A stretch of DNA of 64,000 bases from Todiramphus chloris collaris (GCA_025345505.1 JANVCC010000025.1:1472971-1536970), one strand, 5' to 3'. Positions 33,290 through 47,042 are shown, numbered from the stretch's first letter. Made by a program: numbers and translations. The notes: generated from the letters alone by a model not told the origin.

Positions 33290-35326
33290 ATGATGTGGTT
33301 CTATTCAAATGTTGCCTTCTGTGTTAAACTGTACACTCTTTTTAAGCTTTTAATTTTTCTGTTATTGGTACATACCAGTGCCTGGACAGTTGTGATTAAA
33401 AATGAGCAATTTGTTAGGAAATGCCAGCAATTCTCCTGCCTTGTGCCATTTTTATAGTAGCTGAAAGTAAGGTATGTGTATTGTACCTGTAATATGTTAC
33501 TTTTTGAGGAGTTCACAGGTGACTTAAACTAGTTGGATGTGTTCTTGCAGCTGGATTGGAACACTGTTACCTCTGCAGAACAAAGTGTTGCTGTCTCTCA
33601 CCTGAGATTCAGTAACTAGGGATCAGAAAACTCACATCGATTTAAAATGCTGCGAGGACAAACCACTGTGGACAAATATAAAGGGCAGTAATTCCTGAAA
33701 ACATTCAGAATTAATTGCATGTGCATTCACAACGAAGTCCTTGCATCTGAAACATTTAGATACTGTTTCTCTGAACGGTAGGTTGTTGGATCTGAACTCT
33801 GCCCTCAGCACTTCCTGAGAGATCACTCAGCAAATGTCTACGTAGGTTTTGGTGATAATGTCCTGCTTTTTTTTTCCTCTCAGCCTGTGTCCTGGAACTG
33901 AAACCTATGCAGTCTTTAAAATGGAAAAAGGCTTGATGTCACTGATATGATTCTTTCAGCTATCCAGAACTCTTTCAGAACTTTCATTAAAACAGCTCAT
34001 CTGCAGTAAGTTTTTTCTTTGATTAGGTGCTAATGTGAACTGATCTGCCTTGCTCTGCTTCTGAGACTTTCTAGCTTCCAGGTCAGCCAAGCTGAGAGGC
34101 TATTAGTCTTCTGGAATCAGTACAGGCAACCAGTGTGCTTATTATCCCCGACACATCTGAAATTGTGCCTCTGACTGGCATCGCTGTAATTGCCTGTAAT
34201 TGATCTTTAACTCTCCCAAGAAGCACACTGGCAGGGCAGAGCTCGGGTTAAATGTTGGGGGATGTTTTGATGTTCGTGCTCCTTTACAACCCCTTCTGGA
34301 GGGGTTGTATGAAGCTTTCCCTGGACAAAAAGCGTGGATATAAAATAAATACATTGGAAGTATAATTGAGCTGTGACTTGGCATTAATGCAGCAGTGTAG
34401 TCTGACATAGATGCAACCTAAAAGCATGTGAGGTTTAACAAGGATCTCTTTCACTAAAGAAAACCCTTGAATTTGATAATGCACTTAACACTAAAATAAG
34501 AAGGCACTTCTGAAGACAAATACTCATATGTGCTGTCACCAGCCAGTGTGCTTTGTGCTGACTCGGATCCTCATCATCTTCTCACACAGCTTCCGTCAAA
34601 GGCAGGAAATGGCAGGACAGGAATCCAGTCCTTGTGAGTAAATGGATGCAAGCAAAAGGGTGTATTGAACTGTAGAAGATGGGAGAAGAGGAGCTTCTGA
34701 TTTTGTAGATGGAAGCTTTCAAGGGATGCTCTCAAGACTGTTTTTGCTAACGCAGTGATAGGGAGAGAATTGTGCAAAGTCAACTAGAAGCTTTCAAAGA
34801 CAAATTCCAGATGGTGAAACTTGCATCTAATTGTGGGTAGATTTCTACTGTAGGGAGTGTTTCCTTCCTTAACTGTGGCTGTGCCAAAGTCAGGTGCTTG
34901 TCCTGCAGCAGACATTGGGATGGAACTGAGGATGTTTGTGTTGAAATTGTCTGGAGTGTAAATTAAATTCAGAGCAGTCTCTTGAGACTTGATAATCCAC
35001 CCCCATTGCTGAAAAGAGGGGTGTGAGGTGCAAGTATGGCAGAAAGTATTTTCAGGATAGGTTAATGTAGGACTGTCCCTGCGTAATTAGGGACGAGGTA
35101 ATGTAGAACCACCATTTAAAAGGGGAAACAAATGGGAACTACAGGCTCGTGTCTGTAGCAAGGAGAGCTCCAAGTACATCCCCCTTCTGTAAGGTATGTT
35201 ATAGACAGGAAAGTAACTGGACAGAAGCAAGAATTGGTGATGGTAAATAAAATAGGCTGATGATTTTGTGATCACCTGTATTTTAGATGAAGTAAAAGCA
35301 GGAGATACTATCCATATGTTTCTTTT

Positions 35327-35349
35327 GTGTGTGTGTGTGTTTGTGTGTA
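35327..35349. repeat. Short interrupted (GT)n
   Basis: About seven GT units, a TTT interruption, then further GT units. Confidence 0.85.
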
Positions 35350-38300
35350 ACTATGTGATGTGGAGCCACAAAGGACATCTTACCCAAGCTGGAACAGAGA
35401 TGTTGGGTAAAGCATTTTGTTATGGGAGCTGTTGGAGTGGTGGTGAACGCTGCAAGTACTCGATGACCTCTGAAGGGGACTTGGGCAAGAACTGATCTTG
35501 GTCTTGTGTTCGGTACATTTGTCAGTGGCTGTGGCAGAAAGACTGGGGCTGTCATTGTTATTTGTAGGTGATCAACTGGGAACAATTTGCAGGATGCAAA
35601 ATTTTGAGTATGATTCTCGAGAAAAAAAAAGTTTTCTGGTCAATGCAATCTAAGATTAAATAACTACAAAATGTGTATTCAGTCAGGTAAAAATACTAAT
35701 GAGAGCTTTTTTGCTCTAGGCCAGGAGTGGTACTTCTGCAGTTGTAAAGGAGAGGTAAAAAAGACTACGGGTATAGTCTGCTCAACAATGATCACTATTA
35801 CCTAATGAAAAAGAAAGGTAAGAAATTACAGTTCCAGGATGCTAAAGGGAAGCATAAACAGGACTGTATGTACACATCTTGGGCTCAAGTAACTAACTCG
35901 GGGAACATGCACAGCTCTGGTTCATCACAGCTATGAAAAAGAAGGTTGTAACAAATGATCAGGGAAAGAAGTGTGTGTGTGTTCTGTCAGAGCATGGAAC
36001 TGTAGCTTAACTTGCCAGAATCTGAAAAGGGGTAGGGTGAGTTTACATAAGGAAAATCTTTGGCTGTTGCTATATGTAGCCTCAACGTAAGAAAGCTTTT
36101 AATGAACAGCCTCAAACACTGGTAAGAGGCGACTGTACCCAGGAGCAAGAAACGGAGGTTTTTCTTCCTTATTCTCTGGAAGTGTCTAAAGTCATGTATC
36201 CTGTTGTTACTCTTCACTGTCCACAAATACTGTTTCCTACAGGAAATTCTTGTTCGTGTGCAAATAACTACCCCCCACCCCAGCTGCTAAAGGTAGGCAA
36301 ATGGATTTTGCTAGTCACGATAGTTCTCTGGTGCTTGCTTTCTGTCATTCCTTGAGGTATTTGTTCCTCTGCTGAAATGTAGCTATTGGGAACAGTTCAG
36401 TGTTGATATTACCTGGCTCTGGTACTAGAAATGTTTCCTGGCCTTTGCAGTCACTGAATGACTTGCAATTTGCTCTGGGGAGCTCCAGCTGCATTTGTGG
36501 TGGATACGTTTAAAGACTTGGGAATATGGTTTGCATTACTCGAAACAAGAATGATCTATTATCATTCACACATTTTCCTAAGAGACTAGTTGAGGGAAAA
36601 TACTGAAAAATGACAACCATCCAGCTATGCTTGTAGGGTGGTCTAATATTATTCCTTAATTCATTCGGGCAATAGACAAAGACTTAAAGTGCTTTCTTTG
36701 CAATACTGAAAAAAATTACAAAAGCAGTATTTAAAAAAATCATGAATTCTCCCCATTAGAGAGACTAATACCTGCCCTGGTCCCTAACTGGTAGAAAGCA
36801 CGGGGATTATTGCCAAAACTTTATAGCCTGGATGTAAGTGGAATATTGCCTCTTGAGCAACAGCAGTTTTGAGCTGTTAAAACCACACACACTGAAAATG
36901 CCTTCACCACACAGGGACAAACCAGTTTGAGCTTGCAGTTCCCTGTAGCTCAGTTCAGCCAAAACTATACTATACTTCCTTCCCAACACCTTTCCTAGGG
37001 TAAAAAAAGTTGTTTCTTAATGGCAGGGCAGGGACACTGGAGTGGTCCTCAGACATAATAGGGTATTTCTGTGGGACAGCATTCTGGTAAGTCTCAGGAT
37101 CTTAGCTTTTTCCTTGGGTTGTTGCTTATCTCCCTTCCTGAAAAGATGTGCAGATTTAATTTGGGAGGGATGGGATTTTGAGATGGTAGGCATAGAAGGA
37201 CCCTGAAAGGTAAGTAAAAACATGGGAGGTTTGGCTTACTGGAAAAGACCAGAAGACATAACCACCCCCTCCTTCCCCAATATCTCAAGAGACAAAACTT
37301 TGAGAAATGTGGAGCTTTATTCCTCCCTAGCTTTGAAAAGACACCTCTCACTACTCAAAGGGAGAGCTGGCAACATACGGTGGCAGTATCTGCCAAGCTT
37401 CCCATTCCTTCCTCAAGATGAAATAACACTGGAGTTCAGCACTGTAAATCCCTTCCTAGAGAAGGATACAGGCGAAGAGACAGCGTCCGGAGAGAGCAGG
37501 GAGTTGCTGTGGGTTTGAACTGCTTATCTCTGTTCCTGGGAATGAAGCACTGAACTGAAATCTCTGTTCAGTGTTAGATACTATAGGGGTTTAAACTTAA
37601 TTATATCCAGTATTCCTGGTTTGCCTGTTGGGGAACAAGTAGAGGAACTTTCTTAGTCCTTGTCTTCTCAGCCTTGTCCAAATGCAGCTTTGAAAGGAAG
37701 TAGTATAAAGCTGCAGCAACTCCAAGGTCTGTTTGTGCACTCAGTGTTGCCCCTCTTTGCTCAAGCCAGTTAAAAAAGCTGGAGAATGGGGTGGGTTTAA
37801 ACTGCTACCAAGGAACAAAGAAACTGCCCTGCTCTCCTGATCTGCCTTCACATCTGTTTACTAGATCCTCATTTCCTTGTCTGTGGTTGTGTGGTTTTGA
37901 TTTGAGTTGTGGACTTCTGGTCTTAAAAGGGGTAATGGATGAAGAAAGCAAGATTAGCTAAGTACGTCAGTTATTCTACAAGAAAGCTGAAGTCAGCATT
38001 GGGAAAAAAAAAAAAACCAAAAAAACTTCTACTAGCAGCATCTCCAAACATCTTGAGCTGACAGACTAAACAGCATTTTTGTGCCTGAGCAAGAAGCCGG
38101 GTGGTCTCTTGCTAAAAGCAGGGTGGGAGCGGAATGTCAGCAGAGTCCTCCTGAAAAAAATGAGGTGGGCAAGGCGTAAGAGAAGGCAGAAAGGTTTTCC
38201 TACTGAACCTGGAAAATTCACTGTAATTACATGAAATTAAGGCCAAGGCAAAAGCAAACACAAACTAAACAATGGAGATGTTAGTCAGTGAAGCTTTGCA

Positions 38301-39236
38301 TAAGGAAAAAATGAACTATCTCAGCTCACTTCAGAGGAAGAAGTAACAGTATACCGGTAGTATCCTCCAAATGGCTTATTGTGCCGATGTAGGTTTAGGG
38401 ATGAAGTTATGGGTTTGTTTTTTTTTTTTTAGAAGTAAAAGAGCAATTTTTCTCTGCAATGAGAATACTGTTGCAGTAAGCAGTAGACCCTTGCAGGCAG
38501 ACGAGAGCTTTTTCCTGTGCAGTAAGTCAACACTGTCTACTGGAGTGTTTGGGTGAAGGCACTGCTGAACAGACTGAGTAGTGGTAGAGTTGTTCTTGAG
38601 CTGTGATGGATGACTGCATTCAGGCTCCAGCACGTACCAAACTTGCAGTATTTTGTTACAGACTTGTTGATACTACAGCATAATGCGATGATGCAGCACC
38701 AAGTCCTCATGATAGTGTTTTTTTTCCTGGAAGACTGCAGATGAGAAACTTCCTTGCCCTCTTCTCCCCACATCTGAAGTTGCCAGTATTACATCAAAAT
38801 GATAAAGTGCAGCTTCTAATGGTTGATTTAAGAAGAATCTTGTATTCTTCCCTTTTACATCAAAATGAAGCGTTTGAAGGGTTATACTGCTTTATGTAAC
38901 TTGCATGCCCAGATTCTCTTCTGCTTGATGGAAGCAGATACGGGAAACGGAGGAGCCTCACCTTGCTCTTCTGACACTGCTGGAAAGAGCTTGGTTCTCA
39001 AAGGAGTGTGTCAGCCCTAGGTAACTTGGAAGCTGGAGAGCTTCCTTTGCAGTGTAAGCATTGAAACCGAGATGTTTCAAGGCATCCCAGATCAGAGAGA
39101 AGATAGTTATGCAAAAGCATAAGCCTTTGTGGTTGATGGATTTCAGATGGCAAAATGCCCAGTCCTGTAACTGAAGCTGAAACTTCACTGACAAACACCT
39201 CTGAGCAAAGTGTGATGTACTCTACAAGTTGTTGCT

Positions 39237-39270
39237 ATCAGCTCACAGTGAGTATCAGTTCACAGTGAGT
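39237..39270. repeat. 17-bp tandem duplication, two copies
   Basis: ATCAGCTCACAGTGAGT (39237-39253) is followed directly by ATCAGTTCACAGTGAGT (39254-39270), with one mismatch. Each copy contains the palindrome TCACAGTGA. Confidence 0.9.
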
Positions 39271-42200
39271 AGAAAGCACCACAACAGCGTAGCTGTGCAA
39301 AACCAGAGATACCTTCTTATGATGCAGCACAGGTAAAATCTACAGTCTATCTAATTACAGTTTAGGTGTTGAAAAGGACCTATCTGGACATGGGGTGCTA
39401 TAGACTACGAAGGACTTGGGTGTATAAAGTGAGACGTAGGCATTTAGGTTTTGCCAGAGACCCCTTGCTGTTTTGTCTTGAAGGTAGATGAAGTGCAGAA
39501 AGCCCCAAGCATTCTATTTCAACAAACATCTGGAAATTATTCTCTGCTGATATCCACAAATGCCTTGGTGGGACAGGAACATGAACCTCAGCTCAACTGA
39601 GATCCTGAAACTTAGTGTTTCTTTTTTCAGGTTCATTAAGGAGCTTGACCTGGAAAGAAGTATGAAATAAAATTCAAGGAATGGCTGCTGCTTTCCTTAC
39701 TAATACAGCTGGTGCCATTCTACTGCAGTGGGGTGGGGTTTTTTCTTACAAAAATAAAATAAAGGTAAGAGAAGACAGAAGACATTTGGATGCAAGTTTT
39801 TTTCCTGTCTAGAAAGTTGTTGCCTTTCAAAAGTTGACAGGCTTATCCATGCATTACAACTGTAAAGGATTTGGGAAACTTGGAGAAAGGAAGGAAGGAG
39901 AGACAGGTGTTGTGCTGGCTGGTTCTGGCTTATCCTGTGCTACTACTAAACAAATAGTTTGTCTTTCTCTTTGCTTTAGTCAATGGTAATGTTCAGTGAG
40001 GCAGAGTTTAGCATCTCAATACTGCTACATTTTGTCTGGTTCCTTACACTGTGGATTTAACTACTTTTGTAGGTACAGGGTGTGATGAACTGAAGTTCAT
40101 TGTACATGAAAACACCAACTCGAGGGGACTTCACATCGAGAAAATCCTGTACTGCAGTGGGAAAAGACCAGCCCCTAGTTCGCTCTGTCCTGTGCTGTCA
40201 TACTAAGATTGAGCTGAAGTGCTTAAAGCTCATACCCAAGAGAAGCAAGGGCAGGGAGGATATGGTAAGAATGCTACACGTGTTTTTTTCTCTTATGCAA
40301 ACCCTAATTTACTCTCTTCCTGGCATTACTGATTGATTTTTGTAGGTGGAAATTGCTGTGGCATGCAGGGCTGCAGCTGCATCTCCATCAGCCTTGGTAA
40401 AGAAACCGTTATTTGCTCTTCCCAAATCAGAAAGTCCCAAACTGCCACTGGTCAAAAACCAGTAAGATGTTGCTTGTAGTTCAAGAACACAACTGTTAAT
40501 CTAAAATTAGTGCTTTCAAACGAGCATAAATCGAATTAAACAAAATCCAACACACTGAGGTGTTTTGCAACCTTTGAGAGCTGGAGTTGGTGGTTTGGCT
40601 CCATATTGCTGGGTTTTCTCTGTTCAGTTTCTACGAAAAGGACCAATGAGGTGACCGTAATACGAGGTGATGTCAAAACTGACTGAGCCAGCCAGGGTCT
40701 CTTACTGCACTGTGTTGAGGGGATTTGGATTATGAGGAATAGTATTCTCCTGGTATTGGGGAGTGTCTGTCCTGGATCAGGACCTCTTTGTGTAAGCCGT
40801 AGACACACACCTTTTGAGAGAAACGTCAGCTGCCTTATAAGAAGGCCCCAATTAATGCAGAAGATTTTAAGTTCCTAGTAATATATGCAGATAAATTTTC
40901 TGCAAACTAAGTCAGTTAAATGTCAAACTAATTACTGATTTAGCTTCCTCTTGGTTTAGTGTTGGAAGATTTAGGAATCTTGGTGGGCAGAAAAGCATTT
41001 CCACCTGTAATACCTGATTTTATTTAGCCTGTCAATTTGAAGTGTTACCAAGTGGTTCATTGTGACCAAGCAGTGTAACTCCAGGAGACATGGAGGGACT
41101 AGTGAAAAGCTGCCTGTTTTTTGTAAAAGGTCATTCTGAACTTTTGACTCTGAAAGTGGGGACTTGCTCTTCACCTAGGGATTTCTGGTCCCTGGACTGA
41201 TGGCAGTGGAGAATATTGGAAACAGAGCTATAGAAAACTAACAATTTTCGTGTAATATGAAAACTGATAGTTTTGCAAGTATGTGAAAACTTGATCCAGT
41301 GTACAGTTTGCTCTTTCTGCCAGCCAACATTCCTATTCGTGGTGTAAATGACTAAACTTCTCCCTCTGGGCAAAATGGTGAATTTGTTCAGGCGCAAATA
41401 TGTCTTTTCATGATGAAATTTTATCCCCCTTGTATCAAAAGCAGCTTTCTATACAGAAACATGGCTTTCCCACTGTTGTTTTAGTCCTAAGAATTTCTGT
41501 GCAGAAACAGTGGTAAGGTCTTCTGGGAATTGCAGACCAGCTAAAGCAATTCCAGTCATTGTTCTCTATGCAGTATTTCCACCCCTCCACGCACCCCCAC
41601 TTAAACTTTTCCAGGTTGGTAGGAAGTAGGTAAGATGGAATTAATGGAGGCAAAATTACCTGAATGCCTAAAAGATTAATTTACTCTGATTATTTCCTTG
41701 TTTACAGGCAATCAGATACCTCCAAGCATGAATATAAGGTGTATAACAGGATTAAAAGCCCAAGGCTGTCTAAGGAAGCACTTTGAAGGTGAAAGGCAAT
41801 GGTAATATCATCTTACAGGCAAAATTATATGCAGCACAGGTAGTCACCAAGCAGTAAATCTTAATACCTACAGAAGTACCATGTAAATTCACATTCATGA
41901 CCAGTATCTTTCCTGTCTCACAGAACCAAACGAAGTATGTTTGAGCCTTCATCTTTTCCCCTCAATATCTGAAACATTATGGGGACTATTTTGTATTTAG
42001 GGTGACTGTGTGTAATGAGATGTACATATAAACCAGGAAGTTTGAGTTCTTAGGGTTGGATTTTTACTTTTAATTGACCTTTTTATGATGAAGGGTTCAT
42101 TTTGTATTAGTAGGTTTTGCTTGTTCACGTAATGAAAAAAGCTTGACCCATGCTACTTGAGGGGGGGAAAACACCATTGTAGGTATTTAGCACTAAGCAG

Positions 42201-43597
42201 CAAGTTTTAGAATTAACAACTCTAGTGAACTATCTCTGCTGAATCAATTTGTAGAGCTATCTGTCTGAAGCGCCCCTGCTCACCAGAGATGAGGGCACAA
42301 GACTCTAGAAAGAGATGAAGTTGTTTAATGTAACTATTCCACATGCAAGCACGATTCGGACTGGGAAAGCTAACAGAAGTCAACAAAGCCATGACCCAGG
42401 TTTCAGTGGAGCTGAGGAATTATCCATTGGCTTGAGTAGTCTGGATAGAGCTTGAATACATCGGTTAGTGCTGCTTTTTACATAATTGATAAACCTTTGG
42501 AAGTGGGTGTTTGAGTTGAAACAAACAAAAATCCCCAGTAGGAACCTTGATACACAAGCAGAAGAGAATTTGCATTTTTTGGCCATGCTTTAGTGAAGCT
42601 TCATTGTTGATCTTTTGCTACAGGTTGATATTAAGGAGGATTTTTGTCGTTGGTTGTGTTAGTAGATTCTAGAAAAACATTAATTTGCTTACCATGTGAA
42701 ACCATCTAATGCTTTGTGATACTGTCCTGTGGCACTGCTGTTTGTAGAGATCATAACACATCTCCCAGGGGTTCATACAGCTTTCAGAAATGGGACCTTC
42801 CTGTGTAGGTGAAGCATTACTACCAAAAAACAGTTGATACATGGGAAGTGTATTCATTATTACACTCTGTTGTGACTTTGAAGGGCTAAGTAGGTGCTGT
42901 TGCATTCTACAGACATGTAACGAGAGATGAGTCCCCACTCGCTTAGTGATGTGCAGCCAAAAGGGGATTCTTGTGTGATTAGATCCAGGTCGTACTTACG
43001 GCAACTGGTGGTCTGTAAGACCATTCATAAATCTGCCAGGCTTCATCTTTAAACTAATTAGGTTACCAGCTCTACTGGGAGGTTGCCTCAAAACCTGACT
43101 TTCTTGTGTCAAAACCATGCTCTGATTTACTATCTAGCAACAGTCCGCATAAATTGATACAACCAGTAAGTGAAGACAGCTCTCTGAGGGGTCGCTTTTG
43201 TCATACGCTGTTTGTATTGGAGACAGTTTCCATCATTTCCCTGTTTTTTACTGGATTTCTTTTGCTTTTGATTAGCATGGGGAAGTATCTTATATATGGA
43301 AAAGTGACTTGGGTTGCTTTGTTCTTTTGGTAACTCTGTCTTTATTATTTTTACAATAGTTCATTGTATTCCTACAAACAATCTGAATAATGAGCCAGCT
43401 ATTGCATCTCGTAGCAATGGAGCAGCACAGCTGTCTCAGCTTTTATGCATCCACAGCAGCTAGTTCAGACTGACTCTTGGATTGGTTTTGCTGTACTTTC
43501 TGTCTAAATTTCTGGTTTGCAGCAGTGACGCGTATGTCTTGTACAAGTCTTTCAGTTGCTGTGTAGGCATTAAATTTCCTTTTGGTTATGCACGAAA

Positions 43598-43690
43598 TGA
43601 CAATCCCATTGAAGTACGACCTTGTAATAATTGTACTTGGCATCCTTCTGTAGACCTGATTCTGCCATCCTACCTTGGCTAAGTAAATCT
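43598..43690. repeat. Possible ancient amniote interspersed repeat
   Basis: The stretch holds 'caatcccattgaagt', then 'gtaataattgtacttggc', then 'cctgattctgccatcctacc'. These words occur in the same order in an old dispersed repeat of reptiles and birds that I remember (CCCATTGA-AGTCAATGGG ... GGTGGCAGAATC) but cannot name with confidence. It is strongly decayed. Confidence 0.35.
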
Positions 43691-46600
43691 TGCTCCTTCG
43701 ATGAAGGAACACCAGTGGGGGAGGTGCTGATGCTCTCCTACTGTTGCACACTATCCTCTTCAGCTTCTCCAGGAGTACAGTGTAAGGCCCTCCTGAAGCG
43801 AGTGCCAGACACCTTAGTGGTTTTAGCTTCCCTCCCTCCTTGCAGTGCGCTTAAAACCGCTCCTGTAGCGCTGGAGGAAGCTGTTGCCCTGATGTCAGTG
43901 CACAGGTCTGTCTGACCTTCAAGGCTACAAAGGACTTGAGTGTTTGAGCTGTTTTGAAAGTCAGGAGAGAATCAGCGCTTCTGTTCCTGCCCGTGCAGCT
44001 GGGCCACAGGCATCAGCGTGCCTCGTACATCTCATTGTCAGCTCTAGAAATCAGCTGTACGCTGACAGGCAGCAGATATAAATAACAATATCAGCTGATC
44101 TGTCTGATAATAAAAGAATTCACTGGCAGCTGGTCTTTATTACAAATGTCATCACTGTCACTGCAAGAGCTGGCCTTCAGCCACCCATTTTTTGGGAGAA
44201 AGTTTTCCCTTTCCCATTCTTTGGTGCTGGGAACTCAGTCATTCATAAACGGGTGACTGCACTGTATTGATTGAGGTTAATGCCAATAGCAAAAGACTTC
44301 TGGGGTGGGGTGGGTGAGAAAGCACTTCCTGTAGAGAGCTAAATCTTATTTAAAAAATAATAAAATAGATGCACAATTTGTCTATGTGCACTGCTTCTGA
44401 TGCTGGACAGAAATAGATTTACAGATGTTTTAGAGAAGGATGTAGAAAGCTGTCTCTGCCTTCTCCCTTTGGGAGGAGTTACTTCCTACTCATTTCAGAA
44501 GGGCCTTCTCTACACAGTGTGCTTCTGTTTCTAAACTAGGTAAGAGTTCAAAACCCAAAGAAATGGCAGGTGGTGTGATGCTACTGCTGGGCTGCTTTCA
44601 GGAAGGATTTCCCTTTTTTCATAATTCAGTTGACATTTTGCAGATGAAAACCTTTTGCATTTCTACCACTAGTCTGAGACAGAGGGATTTTATTGTTTTT
44701 AACATAATCAAGTATTGCTTCAGGGTCTGTGGTGAGTACAAATAATCTTAGTTTGCTCCAAGTAGTAGATTTCAAAATAGGGCTGGCTTTTGTCTGAAGC
44801 AATGTATGACATCAGCTCTCGGTGCGCTTCCCCGTGACCGTTTAAAGGACCTGTGCTCTGCAGGAAGGTGCACTGGTGTGTGGCTGCAGTAGACCAGGGG
44901 GAGAAGTAATCCAAAATATCTGAAAGACATTATGCCAGGTCTTGAGCTAGGACAACCTGTCAGCTTCATGGGATGAACTGCCAGGGATAGGGGGAATAGC
45001 TGAATTCTTTGGTATTTAGATCATTTGTAAGCTTGCTTGCAAATCTTCTTTGGAAGGCTGTCTTTCTTCCTAAATCTTAGTGAAGCTATCAGATCAGCAC
45101 CATTACTTGTGAGGGGTCTTACTTTTGAAAAGAGTTTTGGTTACTTGCGTGGAACATGTAAAATGAAAACCAGGCTTTTTTTGAAGTCACCACACAAAAA
45201 TCAAGTAGTTCTGAAATTAAAATATAGGTAGATACAGATAACATGTAGATAAATTCTATTTCATTGAGCATGCTGTTCTGAAGGGGAGTTGTGAATTTGG
45301 CTTTGAGTATTGCCTTGTCATAGGGGTTGTGTCCTTCACTGTAATGAAGGGGCATGAACTGTAGACTGAAAGGAACAGGGATTTCTTTTTCTTTCACAAG
45401 TGTCTCAAGTCCTCTAGTTCTGAGACTTGGAGGCTGTGTTTGACCATTCCACACACAGCTCTAACTGCTATGCAAGAACTGTTCCTGGAGCTGACTGTTC
45501 CCCTGGCCTGGAAGCATCTGGGTGGAAATAAAGCTGTATTAGGATGTGCTTCTTCCTGGGCCAGCTTGAAGAGAGAATAATAATAATTATTATTTTTATT
45601 ATCCAGCATGGTCTATGTACTTGTTATCATGCCCTATTGGAGGTAGTTTTCCTCTCAGGTGTGCCTCAAGATGAAGCTTCTGCCTAGCACAAATCACTCA
45701 GAATAATCTGAACTCTGTTTTCAATATAGTGGTGGTTTTTAATTATTTTTTTTTCAGGAAAACATTAGAGTATGATTGTATGCGGTGGTGTGCTGCAGCA
45801 AAAGCAAGGGATGGGGTGAGCAGCTGAGAAGGGATTGAGTAATCCTGTATTGCAGCAGTCCAGACAGAACAGTCCATCCACCTCCTGAGGTGTACAACAA
45901 GACCTACCACACCTGCAAGAGGAGGGCTATTAGCTGTGCTGCCCTGCACATTTACATCATCTTTCTGCTACATAAATAGTAGCTAAATTCTTGGTCCCTA
46001 CTGAAAGTCATCCCAAAGGTCAGGAGATGGATGTTTCGCTTCCATTTGCGTCTTTGCAAATCTCCCCTTTTATTTTGCCCACGTGCAGCAGCGTTCAAGT
46101 CCAGCAGGCCCAGCTAATTTTGAGATACTTAATAACATAAGAAAAAAGCTTCAAGTGTGAAAACACTGTTAAATTTTACAAACCTGCTTTGCAATGCAAA
46201 ACTCATTCATAGCAAAGAAGCTGAATCAAAGGCTCACCACTGCCAACTAATTATTTAATGTTCTCCAGCTAATGCTGTTACACTGCCAAAAATGTGCGCT
46301 CCCATCTCTTTCTTTTCTCATTAGGAGGGTAAGCTGATAAATTATTTTTCTGCTTGAGTTGTTTGATTTGCACTAAATTTACTTCTGTGAAACTAAATGT
46401 CTATTCCCACTTCTCAGCAGCAAATTTGGGAAAATGGCATATCATTTCTTTGCTGAGTCTAGAAGTAAATACATTTTAAATTGAGTTTTATCATCCTTTT
46501 CAAACAAAAGATAATGAAGTTTATTAAGATACGAGAACCCAGAAACCAAAATGAATGTGTGACTCCTTGTCTCTCCAAAGCTTTGAATATGGTGATACAA

Positions 46601-46810
46601 AAGAAGATGCTTGTTAGGTTGCTTGCCAAGGATTGGAGAGATTTGCCTTTGCTGCTGTTGTAAACCATCACAGGTCCTGTCAGATTGCTGGCAAATGGTT
46701 TTGCCTTTGACCATCATTTGTCAAAAGGCTTTTCGTAACTCAGACAACTGTCAAGAGGACCAACACACAGGGAATTCAGGTGCAGTTCAAAGGTGTTGAG
46801 TTACTGGGGT
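43691..46810. other. 3' intergenic flank, part 2
   Basis: No gene is recognised. Two AT-rich, complex, repeat-free stretches (about 44040-44165 and 46110-46440) have the look of conserved non-coding DNA. This is an impression from composition and homeobox-type motifs, not an alignment. Confidence 0.45.
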
Positions 46811-47042
46811 GGAATCAGAGAATTGTTCTGGTTGGAAGAGACCTTTAAGATCATCAAGGCCAACTATTAACCCCGCACTGCCAGGGCACCACTAAACCAT
46901 GTCCCTCTGCACCACAGCTCCACAGTTTTGAAACTCCTTCAGGGATGGGGACTGCACCACTGCCCTGGGCAGCCTGAGCCAGGCCTGGACAGCCCTTTTG
47001 GGGTAGAAGTTTTTCCTAATATTTAATCCACATTGCCCCTGG
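46811..47042 (-). repeat. CR1 LINE 3' region, about 230 bp
   Basis: The + strand starts 'ggaatcagagaattgttctg', then 'ggttggaagagacctttaag', and runs through 'ccagggcaccactaaacc' and 'gggcagcctgagccagg' to 'tttttcctaatatttaatcc'. This is the reverse complement of a CR1 3' region, so the element lies on the minus strand with its 3' end at about 46811. It is 5'-truncated near 47042. Confidence 0.93.

Larger units (their letters stand above)
29608..33310 (+). other. SLC25A36: Probable long 3' UTR of SLC25A36
   Basis: After the TAG there is 3.7 kb without a coding exon or recognised repeat. I infer that it is 3' UTR because a good polyadenylation context lies at its end: ATTAAA at 33284-33289, followed by TGATGTGGTT and a TGTGTT stretch. 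A second ATTAAA at 32046-32051 could end a shorter form. Possible microRNA sites are a let-7 8-mer CTACCTCA (30136-30143), a miR-17-family GCACTTT (31242-31248) and two miR-1/206 ACATTCC 7-mers (31686 and 32875). Motifs this short also occur by chance. The true 3' end needs transcript data. Confidence 0.55.
33311..43590. other. 3' intergenic flank, part 1
   Basis: No coding exon or RNA gene is recognised in about 10 kb. All open frames are short and lack domains or splice context. Items present are a 9-bp-stem perfect hairpin at 34285-34309, a short (GT)n at 35327-35349, an A-run near 38003-38015, and a 17-bp tandem duplication at 39237-39270. Confidence 0.55.
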
